Of a stretch of 52,696 nucleotides of DNA, positions 1 through 6,503 are shown piece after piece; the first letter of the stretch is position 1; each line of letters opens with the position of its first letter. Source of the DNA: a virus. A model generated the notes under the pieces. The model was not told the DNA's origin. It saw only the letters and a program-made list of their open reading frames with translations, and did no database searches. The position numbers and the translations under genes are program-made. Location: positions 1 through 52,696 of the IMG/VR virus record IMGVR_UViG_3300042934_001015. One strand, given 5' to 3'.

Positions 1-1
1 G

Positions 2-571
2 AGAGTTCTCATACTTATCGCCCTTTCCGCTGGTGCCAGGGAGGGAGAAATAGCTGCTTTGGAATGGAAGCACATAGACTTTGACAAAGGGACTGTTTAC
101 ATAGAACAGTCCTTAACGGAAGTCGTTGGTGAAGGAGTTAAACTGAAATCCACGAAAAACGAGCGTTGTCGCAGTGTTTCGCTCCCCTCTTCTATGCTAT
201 CAATGCTGAAAAAGTTGAAGGTTCAACGCTCACACGAAAAGCTTCTTGCTGGTGACAAAAATGAATGGCAAGAGCACTTCTTCCTTTTTGCAAATGAATT
301 TGGAAAACCCATTCGACCAGACAGCATTAGTCAATGGTGGAGTCGTTTCACAAAAAAATACAAACTTAAACATATCCGTTTTCACGATTTGAGGCACACT
401 TCAGCAACATTACTTATCAATGAAGGGATCCATGCAAAAGTAATTAGTGAGCGTTTAGGGCATGCAGATATCTCTACTACCATGAACATTTATGGCCACG
501 TTCTAGCTGAAGCCGATCAGACAGCAGCCAGTCATTTTGATTCTCTTTTTGAAAAACGGGTAAATAAGTAA
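2..571 (+). CDS. int: Tyrosine integrase, C-terminal catalytic half (5' truncated by window edge)
   Basis: Catalytic domain of a phage tyrosine recombinase that integrates and excises the phage at attP/attB. The open frame runs from the first complete codon at base 2 with no start, so the gene enters from outside the window. Visible catalytic residues are the first Arg in SAGAREGEIAALEW, the HDLRHTSATLL box (His and second Arg), LGHADISTT (His) and the Tyr of NIYGHVL. The stop is followed directly by attP. The N-terminal half of a matching integrase lies at the other end of the window (52108-52696). The halves do not join in frame as given: a number of bases equal to 1 modulo 3 must be missing, and by comparison with typical integrases perhaps five or six residues. 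Family assignment is secure; that both halves are one gene is a strong inference. Confidence 0.93.
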   Translation, partial: RVLILIALSAGAREGEIAALEWKHIDFDKGTVYIEQSLTEVVGEGVKLKSTKNERCRSVSLPSSMLSMLKKLKVQRSHEKLLAGDKNEWQEHFFLFANEFGKPIRPDSISQWWSRFTKKYKLKHIRFHDLRHTSATLLINEGIHAKVISERLGHADISTTMNIYGHVLAEADQTAASHFDSLFEKRVNK

Positions 572-716
572 TCCGCTCCCAAATGGGAGCGAATTGGGAG
601 CGAAATTCATCATTTTTGTTCGGAATCATTCTGAAATGAACCGTCTCTATCCTAATTACTGTTGAATCTATAAGGTTTCCCCCTATCCTATCTTGGATAA
701 GCATACTTACCCCATC

Positions 717-760
717 GGATTCCTAAACTGTAGGTCGGAGGTTCGAATCCTCTCTGGGAC
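717..760 (+). other. attP core: 3' part of a tRNA-Arg(CCT) gene
   Basis: The segment reads as the anticodon arm (loop TTCCTAA, anticodon CCT), variable loop, T-arm (GGAGGTTCGAATCCTCT) and 3' acceptor strand CTGGGAC of a Bacillus-type tRNA-Arg(CCT). The 5' acceptor strand GTCCCAG and a proper D-arm are absent upstream, so this is not a complete tRNA. Phages that integrate into tRNA genes carry exactly such a 3' fragment to restore the gene on insertion. The predicted attB is therefore the host tRNA-Arg(CCT) gene. The tRNA identity rests on my memory of Bacillus tRNA sequences. Confidence 0.8.
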
Positions 761-763
761 ATC

Positions 764-798
764 AAAGAAACCTAGTGATATCAAGGGTTTCTTTTTTT
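764..798 (+). terminator. Rho-independent terminator after attP core
   Basis: Perfect 9-bp stem AAAGAAACC / GGTTTCTTT with a 13-nt loop, running into a seven-T tract. It would end transcripts from int and would serve as the terminator of the restored tRNA after integration. Confidence 0.85.
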
Positions 799-869
799 AT
801 TTCCTTTTTTCATATCGCCTTTTTACTCTAATTGGGAGCCGGTTGGGAGCGGATTTATTTTCACCTGAC

Positions 870-1343
870 TTAGACAGCATTTCCTACCTGTTTAAGGACA
901 TCCAAAATTAGAGGAGATACTTGGATTAATACATAACCAAGCCCAGCATTTTGAATCATGGTCCAGGCCCTCTCCGCATTTCCAAACATGAACAAGAAGC
1001 AAGCACCCACAATTACTACACTAGCAATCGGAAATGCTAGTGCTACAAGAATATCAACCACTGGATCTAAAACATGAGCGAGCGTGGATAAAGTTTGTTC
1101 CCCCATCCATTCTTTCGCTGTCACCTCCAATGCAATCGGAGCTGAAACAGGAATAACATTCGTTGCAGCAAAAGCCTTCATTGTGAAACCTAATGTACCT
1201 ATTGCTCCTCCAGTTGCTAATGGTAGAATTGCTGCAACTGCTAATTTCGTCGTTCTTTCAACTCTTTTTCTATTACGCTCCTTATCTTTTATTTTGAATT
1301 CCCCACTCATAAATTCCTTAATCGACATTGTTTTTGTTTTCAT
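870..1343 (-). CDS. Small membrane protein, VirB2/pilin-like topology, next to FtsK-like ATPase
   Basis: A 157-aa protein with a basic N-terminal region rich in Lys and Arg (residues 1-33). A hydrophobic segment with a possible signal or cleavage region (AVAAILPLATGGAIGTLG then KAFAATNVIP) follows, and two further hydrophobic stretches lie near residues 95-118 and 130-150. The layout resembles the small TrbC/VirB2-like membrane proteins of conjugative modules. I see no enzymatic motif. A good ribosome binding site (GGGAGG) precedes the ATG at 1343. It is the last gene of the 3180-870 leftward module behind the FtsK-like and replication-relaxation genes, so a role in the same DNA-transfer or DNA-handling process is plausible but unproven. 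Confidence 0.6.
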   Translation of the reverse strand: MKTKTMSIKEFMSGEFKIKDKERNRKRVERTTKLAVAAILPLATGGAIGTLGFTMKAFAATNVIPVSAPIALEVTAKEWMGEQTLSTLAHVLDPVVDILVALAFPIASVVIVGACFLFMFGNAERAWTMIQNAGLGYVLIQVSPLILDVLKQVGNAV

Positions 1344-1355
1344 TGTGATACCTCC

Positions 1356-1946
1356 CTATCTAATTTCATCCCATAAATAAACCTTACATTTTATATCAGA
1401 ACATAACGATTCTAGTTTCTTCTTTCTATAAGGTGTTATAGTCACCCAAACAAGTTTGAAATCAGAATTGAAGGAAGCTAACTGGGTATATTTTTTTATT
1501 TTTGCCACATTTTTATTCATCGACTGCTTATAATCTATTTCGACGAAGTGAGAAATTTTATTGGAAGTAAATACTGCATCTGCTACTATAGAAACCTTAC
1601 TATTGGGCATTGTGATTTTAACTTCATTTTTCCAACTAGACGGGCGCCCACTAATGATAAATAAATCATTTCTTATTAAAAAATGGGTTACCATGGCCGT
1701 TTTTTTACGAACCTTTTCAGCCTGAACTCGTTCCCTGCCAGCAGCATTTAAATAATAAATTTTCATCCGATTATCTGTAAAACACGAGATATATTCAGAC
1801 AGCTCACTTAGTATGCGCTGAGCATTTCTGTCTTTGCCAAGATTTATCATTTTTTGGAATTGTTCTCTTGTTAAATAGTCACATCTCCGTAAAAGTAAAA
1901 GAATTTGATCGATTCGATTCTCCCTCTCGCTGTTCAAATCCATCAT
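1356..1946 (-). CDS. Replication-relaxation family protein
   Basis: About 196 aa. The N-terminal part has a winged-helix look (RIDQILLLLRRCDYLTREQF, then LGKDRNAQRILSELSEY). The C-terminal half has a restriction-endonuclease-like alpha/beta pattern (VADAVFTSN...HFVEIDYKQSMNKNVAKIKKY). Both parts fit the replication-relaxation family of mobile elements and phages, whose biochemical role is poorly defined. An upstream open extension exists, but the ATGATG at 1941-1946, preceded by GAAAGG, is the more credible start. It overlaps the 3' end of the FtsK-like gene by about 65 bp, which suggests translational coupling. Confidence 0.65.
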   Translation of the reverse strand: MMDLNSERENRIDQILLLLRRCDYLTREQFQKMINLGKDRNAQRILSELSEYISCFTDNRMKIYYLNAAGRERVQAEKVRKKTAMVTHFLIRNDLFIISGRPSSWKNEVKITMPNSKVSIVADAVFTSNKISHFVEIDYKQSMNKNVAKIKKYTQLASFNSDFKLVWVTITPYRKKKLESLCSDIKCKVYLWDEIR

Positions 1947-3180
1947 CCTTTCTAGCTTTGATGACAAGGTGTGGTTTAATAACCCTTTCAATTTCCTCAT
2001 TTTCGATAAATGGAGTCTGGACAATACGAACCCCATCCGGCGTCTTGTAAATAGCACGCCCAGGAAACTGCAAAGACTCTGCACCTGATTCATCCAACAC
2101 GACACGGGAAGCTATTGCATCGCGTAATTTGTAGGTAATTACTGTATCGCAATTTTGTTTGATTTGTTTATTCATGACATCAGCTGTAGGGTACTGGGAA
2201 CAATATATGAGCCTATACCCTAACCCTGCACCTATTCGCGCTATTTCCGAGAGCGCTTCTTCGCATTTTCGGGCTTTTTCCCTTTCTTCTTTGCCGGTGA
2301 GGATTTGCGGAGAGATTTGCGCTGCTTCATCAACAATAATGAAATGTCTAGAATCAATCCCAGCTTCTTTAATGTCCTCGGATCCATTTCTATCAAACCA
2401 TCCTTTCATTTCATCCATTTCTTTTTTGACCTTCGTTAACGAATCTAAGGCGGTATCTAAATCCGTAGCGACCATTTCCACCTGCTTGGCGTTTTTAAAT
2501 CTGGTAAATGCCAATCCGCCTTTTAAATCGATGAGGGTGAGTTTTGTGTTACCTGGATTTTGGTGGATTAGGGATGTGATTAGAAGTTTCAGAAAGACCG
2601 TTTTCCCCTTTCTTGTAGCACCAGCTAGTGTTATATGCCCCCTTTCCGTGTCGTGATTAATGAACCCATATCTCGTTTCCCCCAAGGGAACTTCCCAATC
2701 AATACACTGTCCAAGCATTCTTTCATCAAAAAGGACTTTGGTAGGGATATGACGATCTAATACTTTGATATGAAGCATCCCATCATAACTGATCTCAATA
2801 TCTTTTTCAGATACATACCGATTGCCATAGATTTCTTTTATTTGCTTTACGATATTGCCTTTTAGATTCAATTTAGTAACTGACATTAAACTAAATGGCC
2901 CCCTTTTGTTATTTAAGCCGTCCCTCAAATGGCCCAATTTTTTTTCAAAATCCCCAAAAGATAATCCCAGAGGAATCCGATAAATATACTCCATCCCCCA
3001 TTCATGCTCTTTCTTGCGATAGAGTTGTATGGTTTTTATTTCATGCCCCTCCTTAACATACAATCCGGTATTCATAGAAATCTTTTTAATTTTCTCACCG
3101 TCATCTAGATCTGACCTTTTTAAATAACTGATTCCAACTAATCCAACAGCTGCTGAAGTTGTGATAATTTCAAAGAGCAT
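1879..3180 (-). CDS. FtsK/SpoIIIE (HerA/TcpA-like) DNA-translocating ATPase
   Basis: A 433-aa protein. An N-terminal hydrophobic segment (residues 4-20) suggests membrane anchoring. The ATPase core has Walker A GATRKGKT near residue 187 and Walker B HFIIVDEAAQIS. The sensor-like region YRLIYCSQYPTADV and the ending GRAIYKTPDGVRIVQTPFI are typical of the FtsK/TcpA coupling-protein family. The protein lacks the gamma domain and the long linker of chromosomal FtsK. Similar ATPases occur in conjugative elements (ConQ/TcpA) and in some Bacillus phages. RBS AAGGGGTGAAGAA precedes the start. It is first in the leftward set with the replication-relaxation and membrane proteins. Likely role: pumping or loading DNA at the membrane, in replication or transfer. 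Confidence 0.85.
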   Translation of the reverse strand: MLFEIITTSAAVGLVGISYLKRSDLDDGEKIKKISMNTGLYVKEGHEIKTIQLYRKKEHEWGMEYIYRIPLGLSFGDFEKKLGHLRDGLNNKRGPFSLMSVTKLNLKGNIVKQIKEIYGNRYVSEKDIEISYDGMLHIKVLDRHIPTKVLFDERMLGQCIDWEVPLGETRYGFINHDTERGHITLAGATRKGKTVFLKLLITSLIHQNPGNTKLTLIDLKGGLAFTRFKNAKQVEMVATDLDTALDSLTKVKKEMDEMKGWFDRNGSEDIKEAGIDSRHFIIVDEAAQISPQILTGKEEREKARKCEEALSEIARIGAGLGYRLIYCSQYPTADVMNKQIKQNCDTVITYKLRDAIASRVVLDESGAESLQFPGRAIYKTPDGVRIVQTPFIENEEIERVIKPHLVIKARKDDGFEQREGESNRSNSFTFTEM

Positions 3181-3456
3181 TTCTTCACCCCTTATTTATT
3201 TAGTAATAAATAGTTGCAAGGAAAACGAATTATAAAAAGTATGCGAAATACCTTACCATGACTGATATAACTAGATGCGTAATTAAAGCCATGTAACGCA
3301 TTTGAGTGTGACTAAGGTAAACGAATAGTTTTGCGAATTTGTAAATGTATATGTAGGGTAAAATTGATATATATCTTGTCCACTTTATATTTTTAAAGTT
3401 TTCTTTATTTTTTTAAAAAAAGGACTTTAAAGAGCTTTCTAGAATTTGTTAAATAG
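3181..3456. other. Intergenic cis-region with nested inverted repeats, between divergent genes
   Basis: A 276-bp AT-rich gap between the FtsK-like gene (minus) and an XRE gene (plus). It contains an outer 7-bp inverted repeat TACCTTA (3249-3255) / TAAGGTA (3313-3319). This encloses an inner 6-bp repeat ATGCGT (3275-3280) / ACGCAT (3296-3301), with related TATGCGAA and TTTGCGAA words at 3240 and 3331. This may be an operator region, or a cis-site for the FtsK/replication-relaxation module. No gene is seen. Confidence 0.4.
3364..3391 (+). promoter_or_regulatory. Sigma-A-type promoter for the XRE gene
   Basis: TTGATA at 3364-3369, 16-bp spacer, TATATT at 3386-3391, about 70 bp upstream of the XRE start. 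Confidence 0.5.
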
Positions 3457-3465
3457 GTGATGAAA

Positions 3466-3696
3466 ATGAAATTTGAGTGCCGTTTAAGAGTGATTTTTGC
3501 TGAGGTAAAACAAAAAGACCCTAATTTTACCCAGGGTCAATTCGCTGAAAAGATTGGATTGAGCAAAGCTGCTTTAAGTGCTTTAGTGAATGGAAGATCT
3601 CTTCCTTCTTTTGAGGTAACCTATAAGATTGTAATGGAGTTAAAGAAGCCGATTGAAGAGATTTGGGTATTAATCAAGGAGGATAAAGATTGTTAA
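3466..3696 (+). CDS. XRE-family helix-turn-helix regulator
   Basis: About 76 aa, essentially one Cro/CI-type HTH domain: FTQGQFAEKIGLSKAALSALVNGRSLPSFEVTYKI is a classic XRE recognition pattern. It has no other domain. GTG (3457) and ATG (3460) starts are also possible; I prefer ATG 3466 because GGTGAT lies at the right distance. It is divergent from the FtsK-like operon, and the nested repeats of the shared intergenic region could be its operators, making it a candidate local repressor of that module. Confidence 0.75.
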   Translation: MKFECRLRVIFAEVKQKDPNFTQGQFAEKIGLSKAALSALVNGRSLPSFEVTYKIVMELKKPIEEIWVLIKEDKDC

Positions 3697-3716
3697 CTTC
3701 CAAGCGCTTGGAAATA

Positions 3717-3752
3717 TAAAAAAGCTCTGTCAGCTGGCAGAGCTCCTTTTCT
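3717..3752. terminator. Bidirectional terminator between convergent XRE and LexA-like genes
   Basis: Seven-bp stem AGCTCTG / CAGAGCT with A6 on the left and CCTTTTCT on the right. It ends both the plus-strand XRE gene and the minus-strand LexA-like gene, whose stop codon lies within the loop. Confidence 0.8.
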
Positions 3753-3996
3753 CTTGAGCAATTACTTGAATGGTACGGGGTGTTTTTTGCTGCCAATCAA
3801 TAAGTCCTTTATCTTGAAGCTTATTTAAATACTTTAGCACTGTACTTGTGGATGTAATAGTCGCCTTTCTGGCAATTTCTCGAACCGTCGGTGAATAGTT
3901 GTATTTTTCCCAATAGGTCTTGATGATTGTAAGAATTTCTTCTTCTCTTTGTTTTGTCCGTTCATCCCTTGATATACCAAGTTCTCCATAATACAT
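3730..3996 (-). CDS. LexA-type DNA-binding domain protein without protease domain
   Basis: An 88-aa protein matching only the winged-helix N-terminal domain of LexA: EEILTIIKTYWEKYNYSPTV, REIARKATITSTSTVLKYLN and KLQDKGLIDWQQKTPRTIQV follow the LexA order of helices and wing. LexA is about 205 aa and has a C-terminal S24 autoprotease; that half is wholly absent here. The protein could therefore not be cleaved in the SOS response. The gene overlaps or abuts the end of the 3999-4220 gene (stop TAG next to the start), and both are read from a promoter with a LexA box. It could compete with host LexA or reset SOS-controlled phage genes; this is inference. Confidence 0.75.
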   Translation of the reverse strand: MYYGELGISRDERTKQREEEILTIIKTYWEKYNYSPTVREIARKATITSTSTVLKYLNKLQDKGLIDWQQKTPRTIQVIAQEKRSSAS

Positions 3997-3998
3997 AC

Positions 3999-4220
3999 CT
4001 ATGCACCCCTTCTATATTTTGGTGGGATGGATCCAATCGATAAGACATTACTAATATTAAACGTTCGAACACGATTCCTAGCAAAGCAATAAGCGCGAAA
4101 CGAGTCGCCATTTATGTTATCAACTTTAATCACACGCTGGGTTATCTCACCTTTATTAGACATGTAGATCATTTCTAAATGTCCACCAGACTCCATTGCT
4201 CTCGTTAGCAAACCTCTCAT
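3999..4220 (-). CDS. Small WYL/SH3-like protein of unknown function, SOS-controlled
   Basis: A 73-aa protein when started at ATG 4220, which has a strong RBS (GGAGGG, 8-nt spacing). The longer frame to 4286 would read through the promoter, so I reject it. The sequence (HLEMIYMSNKGEITQRVIKV, then FRAYCFARNRVRTFNISNVL) has the compact beta-barrel look of the WYL ligand-binding fold, but it is far shorter than standard WYL regulators. It heads a two-gene unit with the LexA-type HTH protein. Its promoter at 4252-4280 has a LexA box in the spacer. Confidence 0.6.
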   Translation of the reverse strand: MRGLLTRAMESGGHLEMIYMSNKGEITQRVIKVDNINGDSFRAYCFARNRVRTFNISNVLSIGSIPPKYRRGA

Positions 4221-4251
4221 CGATAAGTCCCTCCAATTTCCTGTTACTGTA

Positions 4252-4309
4252 ATCATACAGGAACATTCGTTCGATTTCAATTCCATTTTAGAACATTTGT
4301 TTGTATAAT
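4252..4309. promoter_or_regulatory. Divergent SOS promoters with two LexA boxes
   Basis: Minus strand: -35 TTGAAA (4275-4280), 17-bp spacer, -10 TATGAT (4252-4257), with LexA box GAACATTCGTTC at 4261-4272 inside the spacer. Plus strand: -10 TATAAT (4304-4309), 17 bp from a poor -35 TTCCAT (4281-4286), with a second box GAACATTTGTTTG at 4291-4303 in that spacer. Both boxes fit the Bacillus SOS consensus CGAACRNRYGTTYG apart from the outer C. Host LexA should repress both genes. Confidence 0.8.
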
Positions 4310-4346
4310 GAAGTATGTAAATAATAGCACTTAGGAGGCAAATGAA

Positions 4347-4583
4347 ATGTCTGTATTAATCGCAATTCTTTACATTTCAAATGATAACGAAGTGCTGAAA
4401 AGGGGAAGTTTCCCGCTTAGAGGTAAAAAGAAGGAAGAAGTTACTTTTATGTGGTGGAGACAGATACGAAGGGAAATGCCCTATTGGCCAGAATTAGTGA
4501 AGGTAGTTTGTGATGGTGAAGATGTAACGGAAAAGGTGAAGGAATTAAATAACATAAATCTGTCACAAGGGATTGAAGAATAA
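4347..4583 (+). CDS. Small SOS-controlled protein of unknown function
   Basis: A 78-aa acidic/aromatic protein (FMWWRQIRREMPYWPELVKV is the most distinctive stretch) with an excellent RBS (AGGAGG). I do not recognise the family. It is read from the TATAAT promoter whose spacer carries a LexA box and is divergent from the LexA-like operon, so it should be expressed on DNA damage. Confidence 0.65.
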   Translation: MSVLIAILYISNDNEVLKRGSFPLRGKKKEEVTFMWWRQIRREMPYWPELVKVVCDGEDVTEKVKELNNINLSQGIEE

Positions 4584-4629
4584 TTGTCTAATACAACCAT
4601 TATCAAACTTATAAGGTTGTGTTGCAAGG

Positions 4630-4776
4630 ATGTTGTTATTTTTTGAAGGTAGATTAACTAAAATAGATTTTTATGATTATGGTGATACTTACATGGCCTC
4701 GGCAAGTACCAGCGATTGTTCTGTATGGAATTGTTACGGTACTACGAAAAAGGCAGCTAAGGAAATGGCTTTATAA
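4630..4776 (+). CDS. Small protein, unknown (48 aa)
   Basis: Short frame starting MLLFFEGRLTKIDFYDYGDT and ending KKAAKEMAL, with a weak RBS (CAAGG) and the same direction as the SOS gene 47 bp upstream. After the stop the same frame stays open for another 28 codons (to 4860), ending just before a terminator. Either a second mini-gene with a TTG start at 4780 or an older longer gene is possible. Function unknown. Confidence 0.4.
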   Translation: MLLFFEGRLTKIDFYDYGDTYMASASTSDCSVWNCYGTTKKAAKEMAL

Positions 4777-4868
4777 AGATTGAGGAGAACACCAAAGGAT
4801 AAAAAGAGGATACGAGGAAAAGTCACGGAAGGCGAAGGATATACGTACTTCAGCGAATAGGAAATAAG

Positions 4869-4899
4869 CCCCTCTCAATTAAGAGAAGGGGATTTTTTT
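4869..4899 (+). terminator. Rho-independent terminator of the SOS-gene transcript
   Basis: CCCCTCTC / GAGA-A-GGGG stem with one bulged A, followed by seven T. Confidence 0.8.
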
Positions 4900-4900
4900 A

Positions 4901-5220
4901 TTTTTCGACAAATTAGTAACATTTTTTACAAAATTGTATATTTTTTATAAATATAATGGTACTATTTTACCATGTAAAAATATGTTAGGAGTGGAATTTT
5001 TTATGTTGAATAACATTTTGTTATTTTGCTCTCAGTACGGTTAGTTTTACCTAAAGTTTTTTTGTCTAGGGCAATTATTGATTTCTCTTTGAATTGATTT
5101 TTTAATTAAGTTTCTACAAGTTTACAGTTTAATAGTTTAATTAGTTCTACAAAATTATTAAAGCTTAGACTCTATACATTTTTTTACTATTACAATAAAG
5201 ATAAGTTAGGGTGACGGGGA
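4901..5220 (+). promoter_or_regulatory. Upstream region of secreted hydrolase with extended Spo0A box
   Basis: A 320-bp AT-rich gap. At 4901-4912 is TTTTTCGACAAA, the reverse complement of TTTGTCGAAAAA, an extended match to the Spo0A box core TGTCGAA. Just downstream are promoter-like elements (TTTACA 4925-4930; TATAAA or TATAAT at 4946-4957) and a small dyad ATGGTA/TACCAT at about 4956-4972. A 13-codon frame with an RBS (AGGAGTGG, ATG at 5003) could be a leader peptide. The remaining 180 bp to the TTG start of the hydrolase holds nothing I can name. Confidence 0.45.
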
Positions 5221-6426
5221 TTGCTAAAAAAAATACAAATAACAATTTTGGCGGTATTTATATTTACTATTACCTTTCTGAACTTAGGTAGTATAAATGT
5301 TTCAGCGGATGAAATAGATATTTATAACAGTGCAGTAACTAATGGCTATATTGATAGTTCAATATCTTTTGAAAAATGGTCACAAGCATATAATTACCCA
5401 CCTCCTAGTGACGAAGTTCAGGTATCACCCAAGTTTTACTTATTGCAAGCATCACCTACGACAGTTTACATAAAAAAAGGTGATATCCTAATTACAAATC
5501 ATACTTCTTATGAAGGAATTATTGGCCACGCAGCAATTGCAGTATCAGATAATGTAATTTTAGACATACCTAACAAATATAGTACAACCAGAGTAAAATC
5601 TGCAAAAAAATGGTTAGATCAATATACTGCAGAGGGAGACTGGGTTAAGATATATAGACTACCATCTGCATATAGTTATATTGCCAATAGAGCCGCTGAT
5701 TGGGCATATAAAAATTATTACTCTTCAAATGGTGGTACAGAACAGGATATTAAACCCGAATATGACATTACTCCATCCTTATATAGTACAGACCCGACTT
5801 ATTGTTCTAAAATTGTTTGGCAAGCATATTTTTTTGGCACTGATGAATACGTAGTTAGTGGAGCTTTTTCAACCAATATAGTTCCACCATATTCTTTAAT
5901 TTCTTACTTTAACTATCAATATAAACCAACACATTTGTATGAGTTTGTTAGACCAAACGGTTGGTTTGCTTTAAATGATACATGGTATCATTATGGTCTT
6001 AATGGTAGCATAACATCAGGGTGGGCAAATCTAGAGACGGAATGGTACTACTTAAATCCAAATTATCAAGATGCAATGCATGCAGGGTGGCTTTACTACG
6101 GAGGAAAACATTACTTCTTTAATTTAGCTGCTAATGAACAAGGCCCTAAAGGCGCTATGTGGACTGGTTGGCTCCCTTACGGCGGAAAATGGTATTTTTT
6201 AGATTTAAAAAATGGAGATATGAAAACCGGTTGGCTTCAACTTTCTAATCAAAATGGTTCATTCTGGTATTATCTAAATTCACCTAGCGGAGAAATGAAG
6301 ACTGGCTGGCTTCAACTTGGTACAAGTTGGTACTATCTAAATCCGACTGGAGAAATGGTAACTGGACCAAAAACAATTGATGGAAAAGTATATTATTTTG
6401 ATGTCTCTGGTAAGTTAATTAATTAA
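5221..6426 (+). CDS. Secreted papain-fold (YiiX/NlpC-P60-like) hydrolase with cell-wall-binding repeats
   Basis: A 401-aa exported protein. Residues 1-29 form a signal peptide (KK, hydrophobic core, cleavage near NVSA-DE). Residues 80-235 look like a permuted papain-like/NlpC-P60 domain: KKGDIL (85-90), IGHAAIAV (101-108, with the putative catalytic His103) and TYCSKIVWQAY (Cys195). Residues 245-400 are five or six aromatic Gly-Trp repeats (WYYLN...GEMKTGWLQ) of the choline/glucan-binding type that anchor proteins to the wall. It starts at TTG. It is convergent with the endolysin, whose C-terminus carries the same repeat type, and ends at a shared terminator. It stands outside the late operon with its own upstream region, so I read it as a lysogenic-conversion gene. 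Substrate unknown. Confidence 0.75.
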   Translation: MLKKIQITILAVFIFTITFLNLGSINVSADEIDIYNSAVTNGYIDSSISFEKWSQAYNYPPPSDEVQVSPKFYLLQASPTTVYIKKGDILITNHTSYEGIIGHAAIAVSDNVILDIPNKYSTTRVKSAKKWLDQYTAEGDWVKIYRLPSAYSYIANRAADWAYKNYYSSNGGTEQDIKPEYDITPSLYSTDPTYCSKIVWQAYFFGTDEYVVSGAFSTNIVPPYSLISYFNYQYKPTHLYEFVRPNGWFALNDTWYHYGLNGSITSGWANLETEWYYLNPNYQDAMHAGWLYYGGKHYFFNLAANEQGPKGAMWTGWLPYGGKWYFLDLKNGDMKTGWLQLSNQNGSFWYYLNSPSGEMKTGWLQLGTSWYYLNPTGEMVTGPKTIDGKVYYFDVSGKLIN

Positions 6427-6468
6427 TTAATTAATAGTTTTATAACAAAATATAAAAAATAAATATTT

Positions 6469-6503
6469 ATGCCCCCATCTCGTCGAGACAGGGGCATTTT
6501 TTT
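6469..6503 (+). terminator. Terminator between convergent hydrolase and endolysin genes
   Basis: ATGCCCC / GGGGCAT stem with an inner TCT/AGA pairing and a seven-T tract on the plus strand; weaker T-rich sequence on the minus side. Confidence 0.85.

Larger units (their letters stand above)
572..853. other. attP region: arm-type repeats flanking a tRNA-derived core
   Basis: The stretch between the integrase stop and the 870-1343 gene contains five copies of TGGGAGC: an inverted pair CGCTCCCA-AA-TGGGAGCG at 574-591, a direct copy AATTGGGAGCG at 592-602, and two more at 830-840 (AATTGGGAGCC) and 843-852. They flank a tRNA-like core at 717-760. Integrase arm-type binding sites normally take this form (short direct or inverted repeats on both sides of a core next to int), so I read the whole segment as attP. 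The tRNA terminator lies inside it. No gene is apparent here; the short open frames have no ribosome binding site. Confidence 0.75.

Noticed and set aside
700-763. A functional tRNA-Arg gene
   Set aside because: Only the anticodon arm, T-arm and 3' acceptor strand are present; the 5' acceptor strand and D-arm do not match. It is an attP core, not a tRNA gene.
1947-2105. Long N-terminal extension of the replication-relaxation protein
   Set aside because: It would overlap the FtsK-like gene by over 200 bp in another frame without an RBS; the ATGATG at 1941-1946 is better.
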